Assembly (NCBI GenBank): GCA_965112735.1
Contig: OZ218953.1
Coordinates: 4,650,001-4,714,000 of the forward strand
Origin: Phaeosaccion multiseriatum
Taxonomy: Eukaryota; Ochrophyta, other classes
Length of the DNA: 64,000 nt
Direction of reading: 5' to 3'
Shown here: positions 31,974 to 41,737 of the stretch, in pieces
How positions within the stretch are numbered: the first letter of the stretch is position 1
Layout: the number at the start of each line of letters is the position of its first letter
Notes under the pieces: model-generated
Database searches by the model: none
What the model saw: the letters and a program-made list of their open reading frames with translations, nothing else
Told to the model about the DNA's origin: nothing
Program-made: the position numbers and the translations under genes

Positions 31974-33627
31974 TCAGTCTTTGTCATAGGCCTTGAGCCT
32001 CTTTCGCAGGGACAAGAGCATCTGTTGCGTTGTCGTTTCCAGAGGCAACCAAGCAGGGACAGGGAGAGGGAGAGAGAGGCCGGCGACAGACAGCGGAACA
32101 GGACCGGAGGGCGAGAGGGACGGGAGCGCGGTGAGCAACAAAGGAAGGAAAATAGAATCACTCACTCGGAGGGAGCAAATGATACTCACTGATAGAAGCT
32201 GAATGCTGCTGCCGTAGTGGCCGGCCGGCAGAAAATGATGTAGGTACATGGGCAAGAAATAAGGACACAGACAGAAAAGGGGAACACCAACCACGCCACT
32301 AACACACGCGCACACGCGCTCACCTTGTGCGTTGGCGAGTCAAGCTGTGTGGCGAACGCCTTGTTGTGATAGTGCAGACTCTCGTAGTAACGGTGTTGTC
32401 TCAGCAGGTCTGTGCGGGTGATGAGACCGAGCAAGTGATCGTTCTTGTCCACCACAGGCAAGCGGCCCTCCCCAGTCTATACTCGGCAGAGCGACAAAGC
32501 GGCAAAGGAAGGGCGAGGGTGTGGGTGTGGGTGTGGGGCGCGGGGCACGCGCGGGAAGAGGTGAGGAGGAGTTATGTAGGGGTACACTTTCGGAGTCAGC
32601 GAAAGTCAGGCAGTCATGCAGTCATGTAGTCAGGCAGTCAGGCAGTCAGGCAAGCAATCACTCACATCACCCAGGTCACTCTCTCATCACTCACACCACT
32701 CACATCACCTACACCACGCAGGACTACTCATGAACACCTACGTCATGCACACGACTCTTGAACACTACATATGTCACCCCAACACCAACACCACATCCCT
32801 TACACGTACGCCACTACACGACTTACGTCACCCCGACACCACATCCCTCACACCTACGTCATTCACCACGACTCTTGAATACTACTTACGTCACCCCAAC
32901 ACCAACACCCCTTACACTTACATCGATGAGGATTCGCTCGACGTCTTGCACTCGGAGGTCGCGTCGCACTTTATTCATGGGCCTGAGCGTCTGCATCCAG
33001 CCCTTGACCTTCTCGCTGCCCTTCTTCTGCTCGATGGCCTTGTTGACCTCCTTGTAGCTGATCATACCCACTACGGTGTTGGTCTCAACGTTGGTCACCA
33101 CGGGCATGCCGCGGATCTGTAAGTCCTTCAGAGACTGCGCCACCTTTGGGTGTGTGTGGGGAGGGGAGGGGAGGGGGAGAATTTGTGGAAATGTTGTTGC
33201 ATGGAGGGGGGCGGGGGAGGGGGGAGGGGGGAGGGTAGCCACCACCGGGTATAGCAAGGGGAAGAGGTTAATTAGTTAGATAGTTTGGAAGAGACTGGAG
33301 GTAAAGGAGACTCTCTCACCTCTGCCTACCCAACAAAAGGTAAGGGACTCTCTGAGCTAACCAAACACGAAACGCCATAGAGGCATGCTTAGGCGAGCAG
33401 GGCATTGGGGGGAAGGTGGCGGGCATTGTGGAAGAGTGCTGCCCACAAGACCGAGTAGAGAGCCAAACAGTGCCAAACACAAGTGCTACTTGATTTTATG
33501 GTTAAAACCCGCTTCAGGCACTTTTCCACCCCCCACATCCACCCCAACCCTCTTCCATTCAAAAGACAACCCCAAACCAACTCCTTAGACAATGACAAGA
33601 CGAAAAACCAGAACAACAACAAAAACG

Positions 33628-33687
<60 letters not shown>

Positions 33688-34041
33688 GCAAGGACAAAGA
33701 GGCCCGCACTGACTGACTGAATGACTGACTGACTGAGTGAGTGGGTCAGTAAGTGAGTGAGTGAGTGAGTGACTTCATCGTACAGCGTACCTTGAAAATG
33801 GTGTGGTTGGTGGTGCACGTCAAGACAGGGGACGTCATAATGTCCTCTGCGGTGATCTCGTCCTCCACCATGGCCATGACGCTCTCCACAACCTCCTTCA
33901 GCACCTCCTCCGGCAGCACTCGGTCCTCTGAGCTCACAGCCACACCCCCTGCCTCCACCACCTTCTTCTTGTATTGCTTCTTGCTCTCAGCGGGCTGGGG
34001 TACACTGTCCTTACTACTACTGCTGCTGCTACTACTGCTAA

Positions 34042-34086
<45 letters not shown>

Positions 34087-34199
34087 CGCCGCCGCTACCT
34101 CCCCCTCCTTCTGCTGCGTCTGCTGCTTTGCTACTACTTACACTTACTTCTCTGACCCCCCCACTGCCACTACTACTACCACTACTACTACTACTGCTG

Positions 34200-34240
<41 letters not shown>

Positions 34241-35445
34241 GTTACCACTACTACTACTAACACTGCTGCTGCTATTGCTAATTTCACTGAAACTCCATAC
34301 ACTGTGCGCCTCGGCATCCCTCAGGGCCTCAATCACGCGAGCGTCGTCCAAGCGAAAGGAGGCAGCACTAGCTTTCTTGTGCCCACCTCCCCCGTACGTG
34401 GCGCAAACCTTGTTGAGGTCCACAGCCTCGCTGACCCACGACTTTGCCCTTCCGATCAGGCACATATTCCTCGCCTCTTTCCCCTTGCGCTGTGCAAACA
34501 CTGTAGCGAGGACGAAAATGTCGGCGTTGGTGATGTCGAGGATGTTCTGGGCAACACGGGCCAGCCCGTTCACGTAACCGTCGCTGGTGTATCGTTGGTT
34601 TGTGGAGTTGGTGAAGAGGGAGAGAAGCAGCAGCAGCAGCACGAGCCGGGAGAGGGGGGGGGGCGAGAGAAGACAATGAGGAGGGGAACAGAGGAGGTCA
34701 CGAGATGAGGAATAAGACAAGTCTCCTGCAATGTCGTTGCGGAACCAAGGGGGTGCCTGCTACGCTTGACCTCTCTCTCCCGACAAGCACCCTCCACCCC
34801 CTCGAAGTATTATGGGACGCACACACAAAAACACGCTTCTCCCTCCTGTGCTCTCCTCCTCCTCCTCCTCCTCCTCCTCCTCCTCCTGCTGCTGCTGCTG
34901 CTGCCACCCACTGGGCGCCACTTACGTATGTATGAGAGCTGTGGCGATGGTGGCACCGTTGTGACTTGTCCGATTGAGGTTTCCAAAGGCGTCCGACATG
35001 CAGAGCTGCTGCTCGGGAGACAGCCCAGCGTGTCCGTACTCTGCGATGGCCGCCTGGCTCGCCCCACATCCCATCAGCCACGCCAATGCTGCTGCGTCAC
35101 GGCCGGTGGCGCTGTCGAAAGTAAGGCTACCGGTGTCGGAGTGTATCCCGAGGCAAAGCAGAGTGGCCTCCGCCTCGCCCACCTTCAAGCCGCTCTTCTG
35201 CAGCATCTCCGTGATGATGGTGGTCACGCTACCCACCTATCGTGACCATGAACAGCAACAGATTCACGATAGTGAGCGAGAGAGCGAGCGATGGAGTGGG
35301 CGAGCAAGGCAAGTAAGCATGCAAGGCACAGACGCAAGGACACAACACGCAAAGTCGAGGTGGGGCAAGGGGCTGTCTCAGAGCCTTGTTTGATGTTGTC
35401 CCAGAGAGGACATGCATTTCTCCAACGTGACGTGAGAGATCGCAG

Positions 35446-35480
<35 letters not shown>

Positions 35481-36295
35481 GTCTGTCTGTCTGCCTCCCT
35501 CTCCCTTTCCGTCTTTCTCTCTCTCTCTCCCCCTCCTTTCATCTCCCTCACCTTCTCTATGACCAGGTTGGTGGCCTCAATGTCGGTGGTCATTTCCACG
35601 TGGTGGTCGTACACGTGCACCTCCTCAGCCTCGGCCACAAGGTCTGCGGCAGGCCCCACGCGGTCCAACCGCTGAGCATCTACCAAGCCCACGCGCTTCA
35701 CGCTCCCTCTCCTAATCTCCTTTAAACCCTGGATTGGGTAAAGGTTCTTGTGCAGTGCCAAGAAGGCGTGCACGGTCGGATGCGCCCCCATCGGCAGGCA
35801 CACGTAAGCGGGAGTATCGGGATCCTCCTGCGCCCACAGCTTGGCCAATCCCACAGCTGCCGCCAACGAATCGAAATCTGCAGTGGTGTGGGTGAGTACC
35901 ACGTTCATGGTGTCGTTCACATAGCCGCCTCCCACCGTAATAGGCACGGCCGATCTTACTTCAGCAGCCTCCTTCGGTACCAGTCTTTGGACAGTCCGGT
36001 GCTGAGGCTCGGAAGGAATGGCGTAAAGAACCGTAGAGTCGTGCTGCCGCGCTCCGCCGTGCTCGCCACTCCTGCTACCCTGCTGCTGCCAACTCCTCCC
36101 ACCACCCCCTCCCTCCAACAGTAGCGCGGAGGGGACAAACGCCGCGCAGCTGTGTCCTCCGTGCTGCTGCGGAAGGAGGTAGCACAACAAAGCTAGGGCC
36201 GTGGACGCCGCAGCTGCCTTGCTCAGCGCTCTGCCCCTGCTCAAGGCCCTGCCCATGCTGCTGCCGTCGCGTTTCCTTATCCGCGCAGAGGCCAT
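31974..36295 (-). CDS. Plastid DHH/DHHA1 phosphoesterase with tandem CBS domains (756 aa, 6 exons)
   Basis: Minus-strand exons are 36295-35552, 35236-34926, 34583-33791, 33143-32922, 32476-32324 and 32021-31974. The presequence has a hydrophobic core (AAAASTALALLCYLLP) followed by SCAAFVPS, a textbook ASAFAP motif. ATG 36256 is an alternative start, 13 residues later. DHH-family residues are intact: His136, Asp140, Asp142, the Asp230-His231-His232 triad, HSDTGSLTF, and the DHHA1 substrate motif GGGGHKKASA. A Ser-rich linker of trinucleotide origin leads to two CBS domains (AEDIMTSPVLTC and GRLPVVDKNDHLLGLI...TDLL). Bacterial relatives with DHH-CBS-CBS often continue into a tRNA nucleotidyltransferase; here the protein stops ~20 residues after CBS2. 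The activity could be oligoribonuclease, pAp phosphatase or cyclic-nucleotide type. The last intron may hide a 9-nt exon at 32190-32198. Confidence 0.82.
32740..32925. repeat. ~70-bp direct repeats carrying copies of a splice donor
   Basis: Two diverged units containing ttgaa-actac-tacgtcaccccaacaccaacacc and actcttgaa lie at the start of intron 4 of the DHH-CBS gene (minus strand). On the gene strand each unit includes a GTAAGT-like sequence, so several potential donors follow the one used at 32921. Confidence 0.6.
33611..33689. repeat. (AAC)n tract in intron 3 of the DHH-CBS gene
   Basis: About 25 AAC units with a few interruptions. It is followed at 33705-33775 by (TGAC/TGAG)n. Both lie within the intron between the DHH part and the first CBS domain. 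Confidence 0.85.
34010..34270. repeat. (ACT/GCT)n trinucleotide block coding for the Ser-rich linker
   Basis: Trinucleotide repeats inside exon 3 of the DHH-CBS gene are read on the minus strand mainly as serine, with glycine and alanine. They lie between the DHHA1 domain and the first CBS domain and form a flexible linker of roughly 90 residues. Confidence 0.85.
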
Positions 36296-36980
36296 GCCAA
36301 GCAGCAGGCGAGTCGTGGAGACCTCTTGGTTCTACGCGAGGCAAGGCAATGGCTTTAGAGTGGGACAAAGCCTCTGAGAAAGAGGGGGGAGAGAAAGAGA
36401 GAATGAAGGCGTGAAAACTGAAACTGATACGACAACCGAGCTCGAACGAGCGAAGGCGCGTGAGGTCGTGAGGCTATCCCTGCACCCTGTCAGCTACTTG
36501 CAAGAGAGTCCACTACTGGTCGCGCTGCGCGTACTGTCGAGAAAGGTCGTCGAAGCCACCTGGCAGAGTTAACGAAATGCGCCCCGTCGATGCGAAGGCG
36601 AACGTGGGTGCGTGCGTGCGTGCGCCCTGCGGCGCGGAAGCGCGGAAGGCGGCAATTGCAGCAAGGAAGGGCCCCTGAGCCGATATCCTGAGCCCCTCTG
36701 ACTCTCTGATCCTATGGCCAGCCAAACTTTGCTCTAGGCCTGAGGGCAATAGACGGTGGTCGGGCCTCGCTGGGCTGGGCCCAAGTAAACTACACCGCAG
36801 GCTGTGGTCCGCAGCACCACAGTCCATCAGACCTCGTCACGGGATCACGGCGCGGGTGCTCGTCAAAGAGTCGGAGCGAAGAGAGAAACGGTAGCCTGCA
36901 TTTGGTAGTACGTCCGCTGTTGGCTTTTCATGTGCGTGTGTTGAGTGTGTGTGTGAGAGACGGGGGGGGGGGGGGGGCTT

Positions 36981-37142
36981 CGGCCCCAGCCAGGCGAGGT
37001 TTCTCTGGCCCCCGATAAGCAGAAGCCAGAGGCGGCCTGCGACCATAAGCAGAAGCTAGAGGAGGCCTGCGGCCGAAAGCAAGAAGCCAGGAGGGGCCTA
37101 CGGGAAAGAAGAGAGAAGGCAGAGAAACTTCGCCTGGGGCCG
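36981..37142. mobile_element. Small element with terminal inverted repeats (copy B)
   Basis: The ends cggccccagccaggcgaggt (36981 onward) and agagaaacttcgcctggggc (37121-37140) are inverted repeats of each other with a few mismatches. They match the ends of copy A at 15689-15962. The interior again consists of agaagccagaggcggcctgcg-like units. Two copies ~21 kb apart with shared ends but diverged interiors support a dispersed non-autonomous element family. Confidence 0.6.
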
Positions 37143-37495
37143 ATTCGTTCGTCTGCTGTTTGTGTGTGTGTGTGTGTGTGTGTGCGTGTGGGTATGGGTG
37201 TGTGTGTATGTATGAATGTGCGTGTATGCGTGTGTATGTGTGGGTGAGATTGTGTGTATTTTCTCAGGTGTTGTTTGTGATGATGTGTCTTGCGTGTCGC
37301 GTGTGTGTGCGCGTGCGTGAGTGCGGGTGCTTTTTTCTTTCCTTGTCCTCCCCCCCCCCCCGGAGCCTAGAGAAGCCAGAAGCAGAGGCAGGGTAGAGGT
37401 TGAAGGAGCCTCCAGAAACAGACAACTTTACAATAACAAGGGCACCTGGCTGAAAGAAGAAGAAGAAGGAAGGAAAATAAATAGGGGATGTGTTT

Positions 37496-38110
37496 TCGGC
37501 CCCGTGCACGCCTAGCGGCCTAGGCTCTAGGCCGCTAGGGGCCGCTCGGCCTTCGGCCGAAATAGTCCTAGGCGGCCTATAAATAGGCCGAGGGCCTACG
37601 GCCCTCGCTAGGCCGGGCAATTTTCCAAAATATCGGCCCCGTGCACGCCTAGCGGCCTAGGCTCTAGGCCGCTAGGCCGCTCGGCCTTCGGCCGAAATAG
37701 GCCTAGGCCGGCGGCCTCCGGCCGCTCTAGGCCGCTCACTTTTCAGCCCTAGGCGGCCTATAGCCCGCCTCTAGGCAGCCTCCCAGTGACCGTGGGCGCG
37801 TGCGTGGTGCCGCCCAGCCAGTGGGTAGCAGCACACCTGTAGGCCTGCACTCCTCGTAGGGCCAGCGAGGCGGAAAGAGACAACACGAACCAAGTCTACT
37901 CCTCACTTATCGCATACATTTGCTTAAAACTGACGACACTTGGGCGGGTTCCGGGCCAGCCCAGGAGGGGCATATGAGCATATTCCCGCCCTGGACCTGC
38001 GCCTAGTTGGCGTCTGCCCTAGGCCGCGGGCCTCCGGCCCCCGCCTAGCGGCCTATAAATAGGCCGAGGGCCTACGGCCCTCGCTAGGCCGGGCAATTTT
38101 TCAAAATAGC
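37496..38110. repeat. GC-rich palindromic repeat block
   Basis: A ~45-bp unit (tcggccccgtgcacgcctag...) starts at 37496 and again at 37633. Each contains a near-perfect hairpin with 12-bp arms and a 3-base loop (arms 37512-37523 and 37527-37538). A second shared segment with ggcctataaataggcc and gagggcctacggccctc occurs at about 37573-37632 and 38049-38107. The whole block is built of overlapping palindromes of the type ctaggccgctagg. It has no coding potential. Confidence 0.8.
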
Positions 38111-38349
38111 ATAGGCCTAGCTTATTTGACCCCCCCCCTGGAGTTGTTGACTTACGGCCTTTCTCCTCCTGGCTCCAGCTTCAGCTCGTGTGCAAGTCGT
38201 AAAAAAAACGCAGGCCCACGCATTATTTTGACCCGAAGTGAAGGCCGCCAGCAACAGTATCAGTAGCAGCAGCAGCAGCAGTAGCGTAGCGGGGAGCGGG
38301 GGGCGGCTAAGTTGCAGTGCAGAGGAGGGGGAAAAAAACCCTTTGAAAC

Positions 38350-39772
38350 ATGACTCGACTCATGCTCCTAAGGTGAGAGACGTAGAAGCCCTTGATGTGC
38401 GATTACCCTTTCGGCGCACACCTCTGGGAAGCAGAGTTTTGTGAGCAGAAAGGTGGAGAAGGGTCGCTGGGGGGGGGTGTAACCCGCGCCCGAGGGAACG
38501 ATTCAATCCCACTGAGCTGCAAAGGGGGGGGAGGATGGAGAAATGAAGCTCCCAGGAAGGAACCCCGCACACGGCTCCCCTCCTTTATCAAGAGCATTAA
38601 GAATCCTGCCTTTTATAACGCTTATCACTTTTGCCCACGTCGTGTGCGTTATCTCCTCTCTCCGGCAACGACAGCTTCCTTGTTTCAGCGATACTGGCTA
38701 CCGCTGCGGCGTTTGTGCTCCCCACCTCACCCTTTGCCAGCTCATCTCTCTCATCCGCCGGACGCGTAGGAGCTGTCTCAGCCCAAAGAACGTCAGCAAC
38801 AGCGGCATTAGCAGGCGCGAAGGCTCCTCAATGCACACGGTGTGGGCCGTTGAGCATGTCGTCAGTCGATTTGGGGGGGGGTGATGATGAGGAGGACGAG
38901 ATGATGGACTTTCAGAGAAATCCGGCCAACATCCAGGTTGGAGACACGGTCAAAGTGCTAGGAGATAACGTCCTAATGTGGCACATCAAAGACCACAGGG
39001 AGGAGGGCCTCGTTGTATCGTAAGTCTTCAGTCTCGAGGATGCCTGAATATGGATGGTTTCATCTGTGATGTTTGTTGTCTGACTGGGAAAGAGATGGGC
39101 GAGGGGTTCAACAATTGCTGCGTTGATGAGGAAGTGTGATGAGGCATCGGGCATGTTCTTTTTATCTCCCCCTCCATGATTCAGATGCTCATCTTTGCGA
39201 ACGCTTTCCCCTCCAGTCCCTCATCAAACCGCCTTGCCAATGTCCTCCCCCTTTACTCCCATACTGTTATCTCCTCAGAGGCATGGTGGGTAAAGTGAAA
39301 ATGATCAAGCTTAAGAGCCGAAAGGGGGGGTCGGTCACCGCTAACCGCCCCGTGGTCGTGACCTTTACGGTGAGTGAGTCCTTTTCCGTCCTCTGCTTTC
39401 GTTTGCCGAGGGCTTTTGTCTTTGTCTGGCGCTGGGAACTCGGTTGGTTGGGGCAACCGCTAAAGAGAGGCCTGGGCGTTTGGATGCCTCCTCCTAGGGG
39501 CTTTGTGGGCTCTAACACGCCATCTCTGCTTGTGTGGAAGTCGTAACCTTGACTGCCCTCGAAGAACCGGCGTCCCTTAGCTCTGTTGCTCTCCCTCTGT
39601 CTTCTCTTGTCTCTCTATGAGTCTCATTCTCTTTCTACTCGGCTCCTCTCTTTCCTCCATCTTGCTCACTCCCCCTCTCTCACTCCGACTGAAACCATAG
39701 GACCCTAAATTTCTTGCCCATTTTGAGTTCGGCGAGCTCGAAATTGTCGAGCGGGCACCCGAGGAAGACTAA
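38350..39772 (+). CDS. FTRV: Ferredoxin-thioredoxin reductase variable (alpha) subunit, plastid (176 aa, 4 exons)
   Basis: Exons are 38350-38372, 38675-39019, 39279-39369 and 39701-39772. Exon 1 encodes only MTRLMLL plus two bases. Joined to exon 2 it gives MTRLMLLSFLVSAILATAAAFVLPTSP, a signal peptide followed by an ASAFAP motif; this choice is supported by frame and by the motif. The mature part is the small SH3-like barrel of the FTR variable chain: VGDTVKVLGDNVLMWHI, GMVGKVKMIK, VTANRPVVVTF and DPKFLAHFEFGELEIVE. It stabilises the catalytic Fe-S subunit that passes electrons from ferredoxin to thioredoxin in the chloroplast stroma. The catalytic subunit is not in this window; in many algae it is plastid-encoded. 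An ATG at 38543 with a hydrophobic run is out of frame and was not used. Confidence 0.85.
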
Positions 39773-40432
39773 GCCGTTAGAGGCACTTGCAACACTGGGC
39801 GCTTCGAAGCCGTGGAGAGGCTTATTTACGGGCCTTTGATAAAACCACGTGCAATAGGAGCAGCAGCATCGACGTGGGTTCAGGGGCTCATGGCTGATGA
39901 GGAGGATGACCTGTATAGAATAGAGACGAGGAGAGGGAAGACGCCTGACATTATTATTTACGCAAGTTTCATTTAGAAGTGGGGGATTGTTTGTTCCCCT
40001 TACGAAGCAGTCATAGCTTGATAGAGAAAGAAAAAAACGGAAGAAGTCCGCAAAATGACGCTGGGAGAAGCGCTATAGCTCTTCGTGTAGCTCTTTGAGA
40101 TGCCTACCGACACATAGTCTCTCGTTTTTCGACGCATTTGGGCGATTCTTACATGTACGCAAGAACGGAGGAAAGAGCGAGGAGGAAAGTAGAAAGTAGC
40201 AGGCAGAGAGGGGTGTATCACCAACCCGCGCACAAAAATGCGTTCGCAAAAACTGAAACTGTCCCTTCCCTTCCCGGGCTGTCCACTCCGCAGCATGGGC
40301 ACGTAGGTGGGAGAGTGGAAGGGTGTGGAAGGGTGGAGCTGGTTCATCGAGTGCTGGCGAAGCAACAGAAAGGGTGCTCGCCTGCCCTTCTCGTGAAGGT
40401 CTACCCTTCACAACGGAGAGTGATAATCCAGC
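39773..40432. other. Intergenic, 660 bp between two rightward genes
   Basis: This is the 3' region of the FTR subunit gene and the promoter and leader of the lipase gene. I see no coding signal or notable repeat. Confidence 0.5.
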
Positions 40433-41503
40433 ATGCCGGTAAGGCGCGCTCTCCTTCTCTAGTTTAAAGGCTTCTTCTCTAAAGGCTTCTTCTCCCCTCT
40501 TTCTCAATTCCTTCGCGTTCTTCCTTCCTCTTTAAACAGGCCTTCAAATGGTGCGGGAAAAGGTGGCACTTCAATAGCGACGACTTGCCAGTGCCTCTGC
40601 TGCTCAGCTGCATCTTCCGAGGGCTATGGATTATAGTGCTCTTGACCCTTGCCTCTTTCAACTGGGACGATATCGATGGGAAAGGGGGCGGCACTTTTAT
40701 CACGTAAGACAGACGGCTGGCTGCCTTGTGTCTCCTGTCTCCGCCTGGCTTGCACCGCCTTCACCCCGGCTCGCGTTGCCTGTATCGCCCCCCCGCCCGC
40801 CCCCGCTCAGGCTGTATGTCGGGCTCACAATCGTGCTCTACGCATGCACCATCATCATAGGTGAGTGTGAGTGGATCAATGCTCTCGAGGGTCCTTCTTC
40901 GTGTCGCTGCTGCTGGAATGAACGCATTCAACTGTGTCCTTTGTCCTTTCCAAACGTCCCCATGGCTTTCGTCCAGAGCTGACGGGAGCTCGCCTGAGCC
41001 TGCGGGGAACTATCACACACACAAGCCCCCGTGACAGGCCCGTAGGCCGAGCGCTGGACGCCAAGGTGCTCGCCGGCATTCTCCAGGTTAGGAATGAATG
41101 AGCTGTGCAAAGAGAGAGTAACGCAAGAATGCAAGACAAGAAGAAAGCACGGTGGGCTTCTCTCCGCTCCTTGAACCCCTCTTGAACTCACTATATGCCC
41201 CCTACCCCCACCCTTCCGTCCTCCCTTGGCCCTTCTCCTCTGCTGCTCTTGTCGAAGACGGTACTTCTGCTTTGGGGCGTCACCATCCTCATTCCAAGCG
41301 TACGGGAGAGCCTGTACGGCGACACGCCCATGCCAGGTCGACTTGACGTGTTGGTGGTGCTGTGCATTGTCTCGCAACTCTGCGATGTGTTCATGATGAG
41401 CTGTTGTGCCTACGTCCTTGCAGCGGGGTCACTAAAGGTAGGTGGTGTGGCAGTGGTAGCAGCAGCAGCAGCAGTAGAAGTAGTAGTCGCAGCAGTGAAA
41501 GTG

Positions 41504-41569
<66 letters not shown>

Positions 41570-41668
41570 ATAGCAGCAGCAGCAGCAGTAGCAGCAGTAG
41601 CAGTAGTAGTAGTTGTAGCAGCAGCAGTAGTAGTCGCTGCAGTGGAAGTAGTGGCAGTAGTAGTAGGG

Positions 41669-41737
<69 letters not shown>

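Larger units (their letters stand above)
36296..38349. other. Divergent intergenic region, 2054 bp, repeat-rich
   Basis: This is the longest gap between divergent genes here (DHH-CBS left, FTR subunit right). It contains a G15 run near 36963, the second terminal-inverted-repeat element (36981-37142), a (GT)n tract at about 37159-37205, and the GC-rich palindromic block at 37496-38110. No protein gene was recognised. The promoters of both neighbours must be at its two ends. Confidence 0.55.

Noticed and set aside
38543-38884. ATG-initiated frame with a hydrophobic N-terminus before the FTR subunit
   Set aside because: It is out of frame with the FTR domain and no splice join rescues it; the exon at 38350-38372 gives a canonical presequence in frame.
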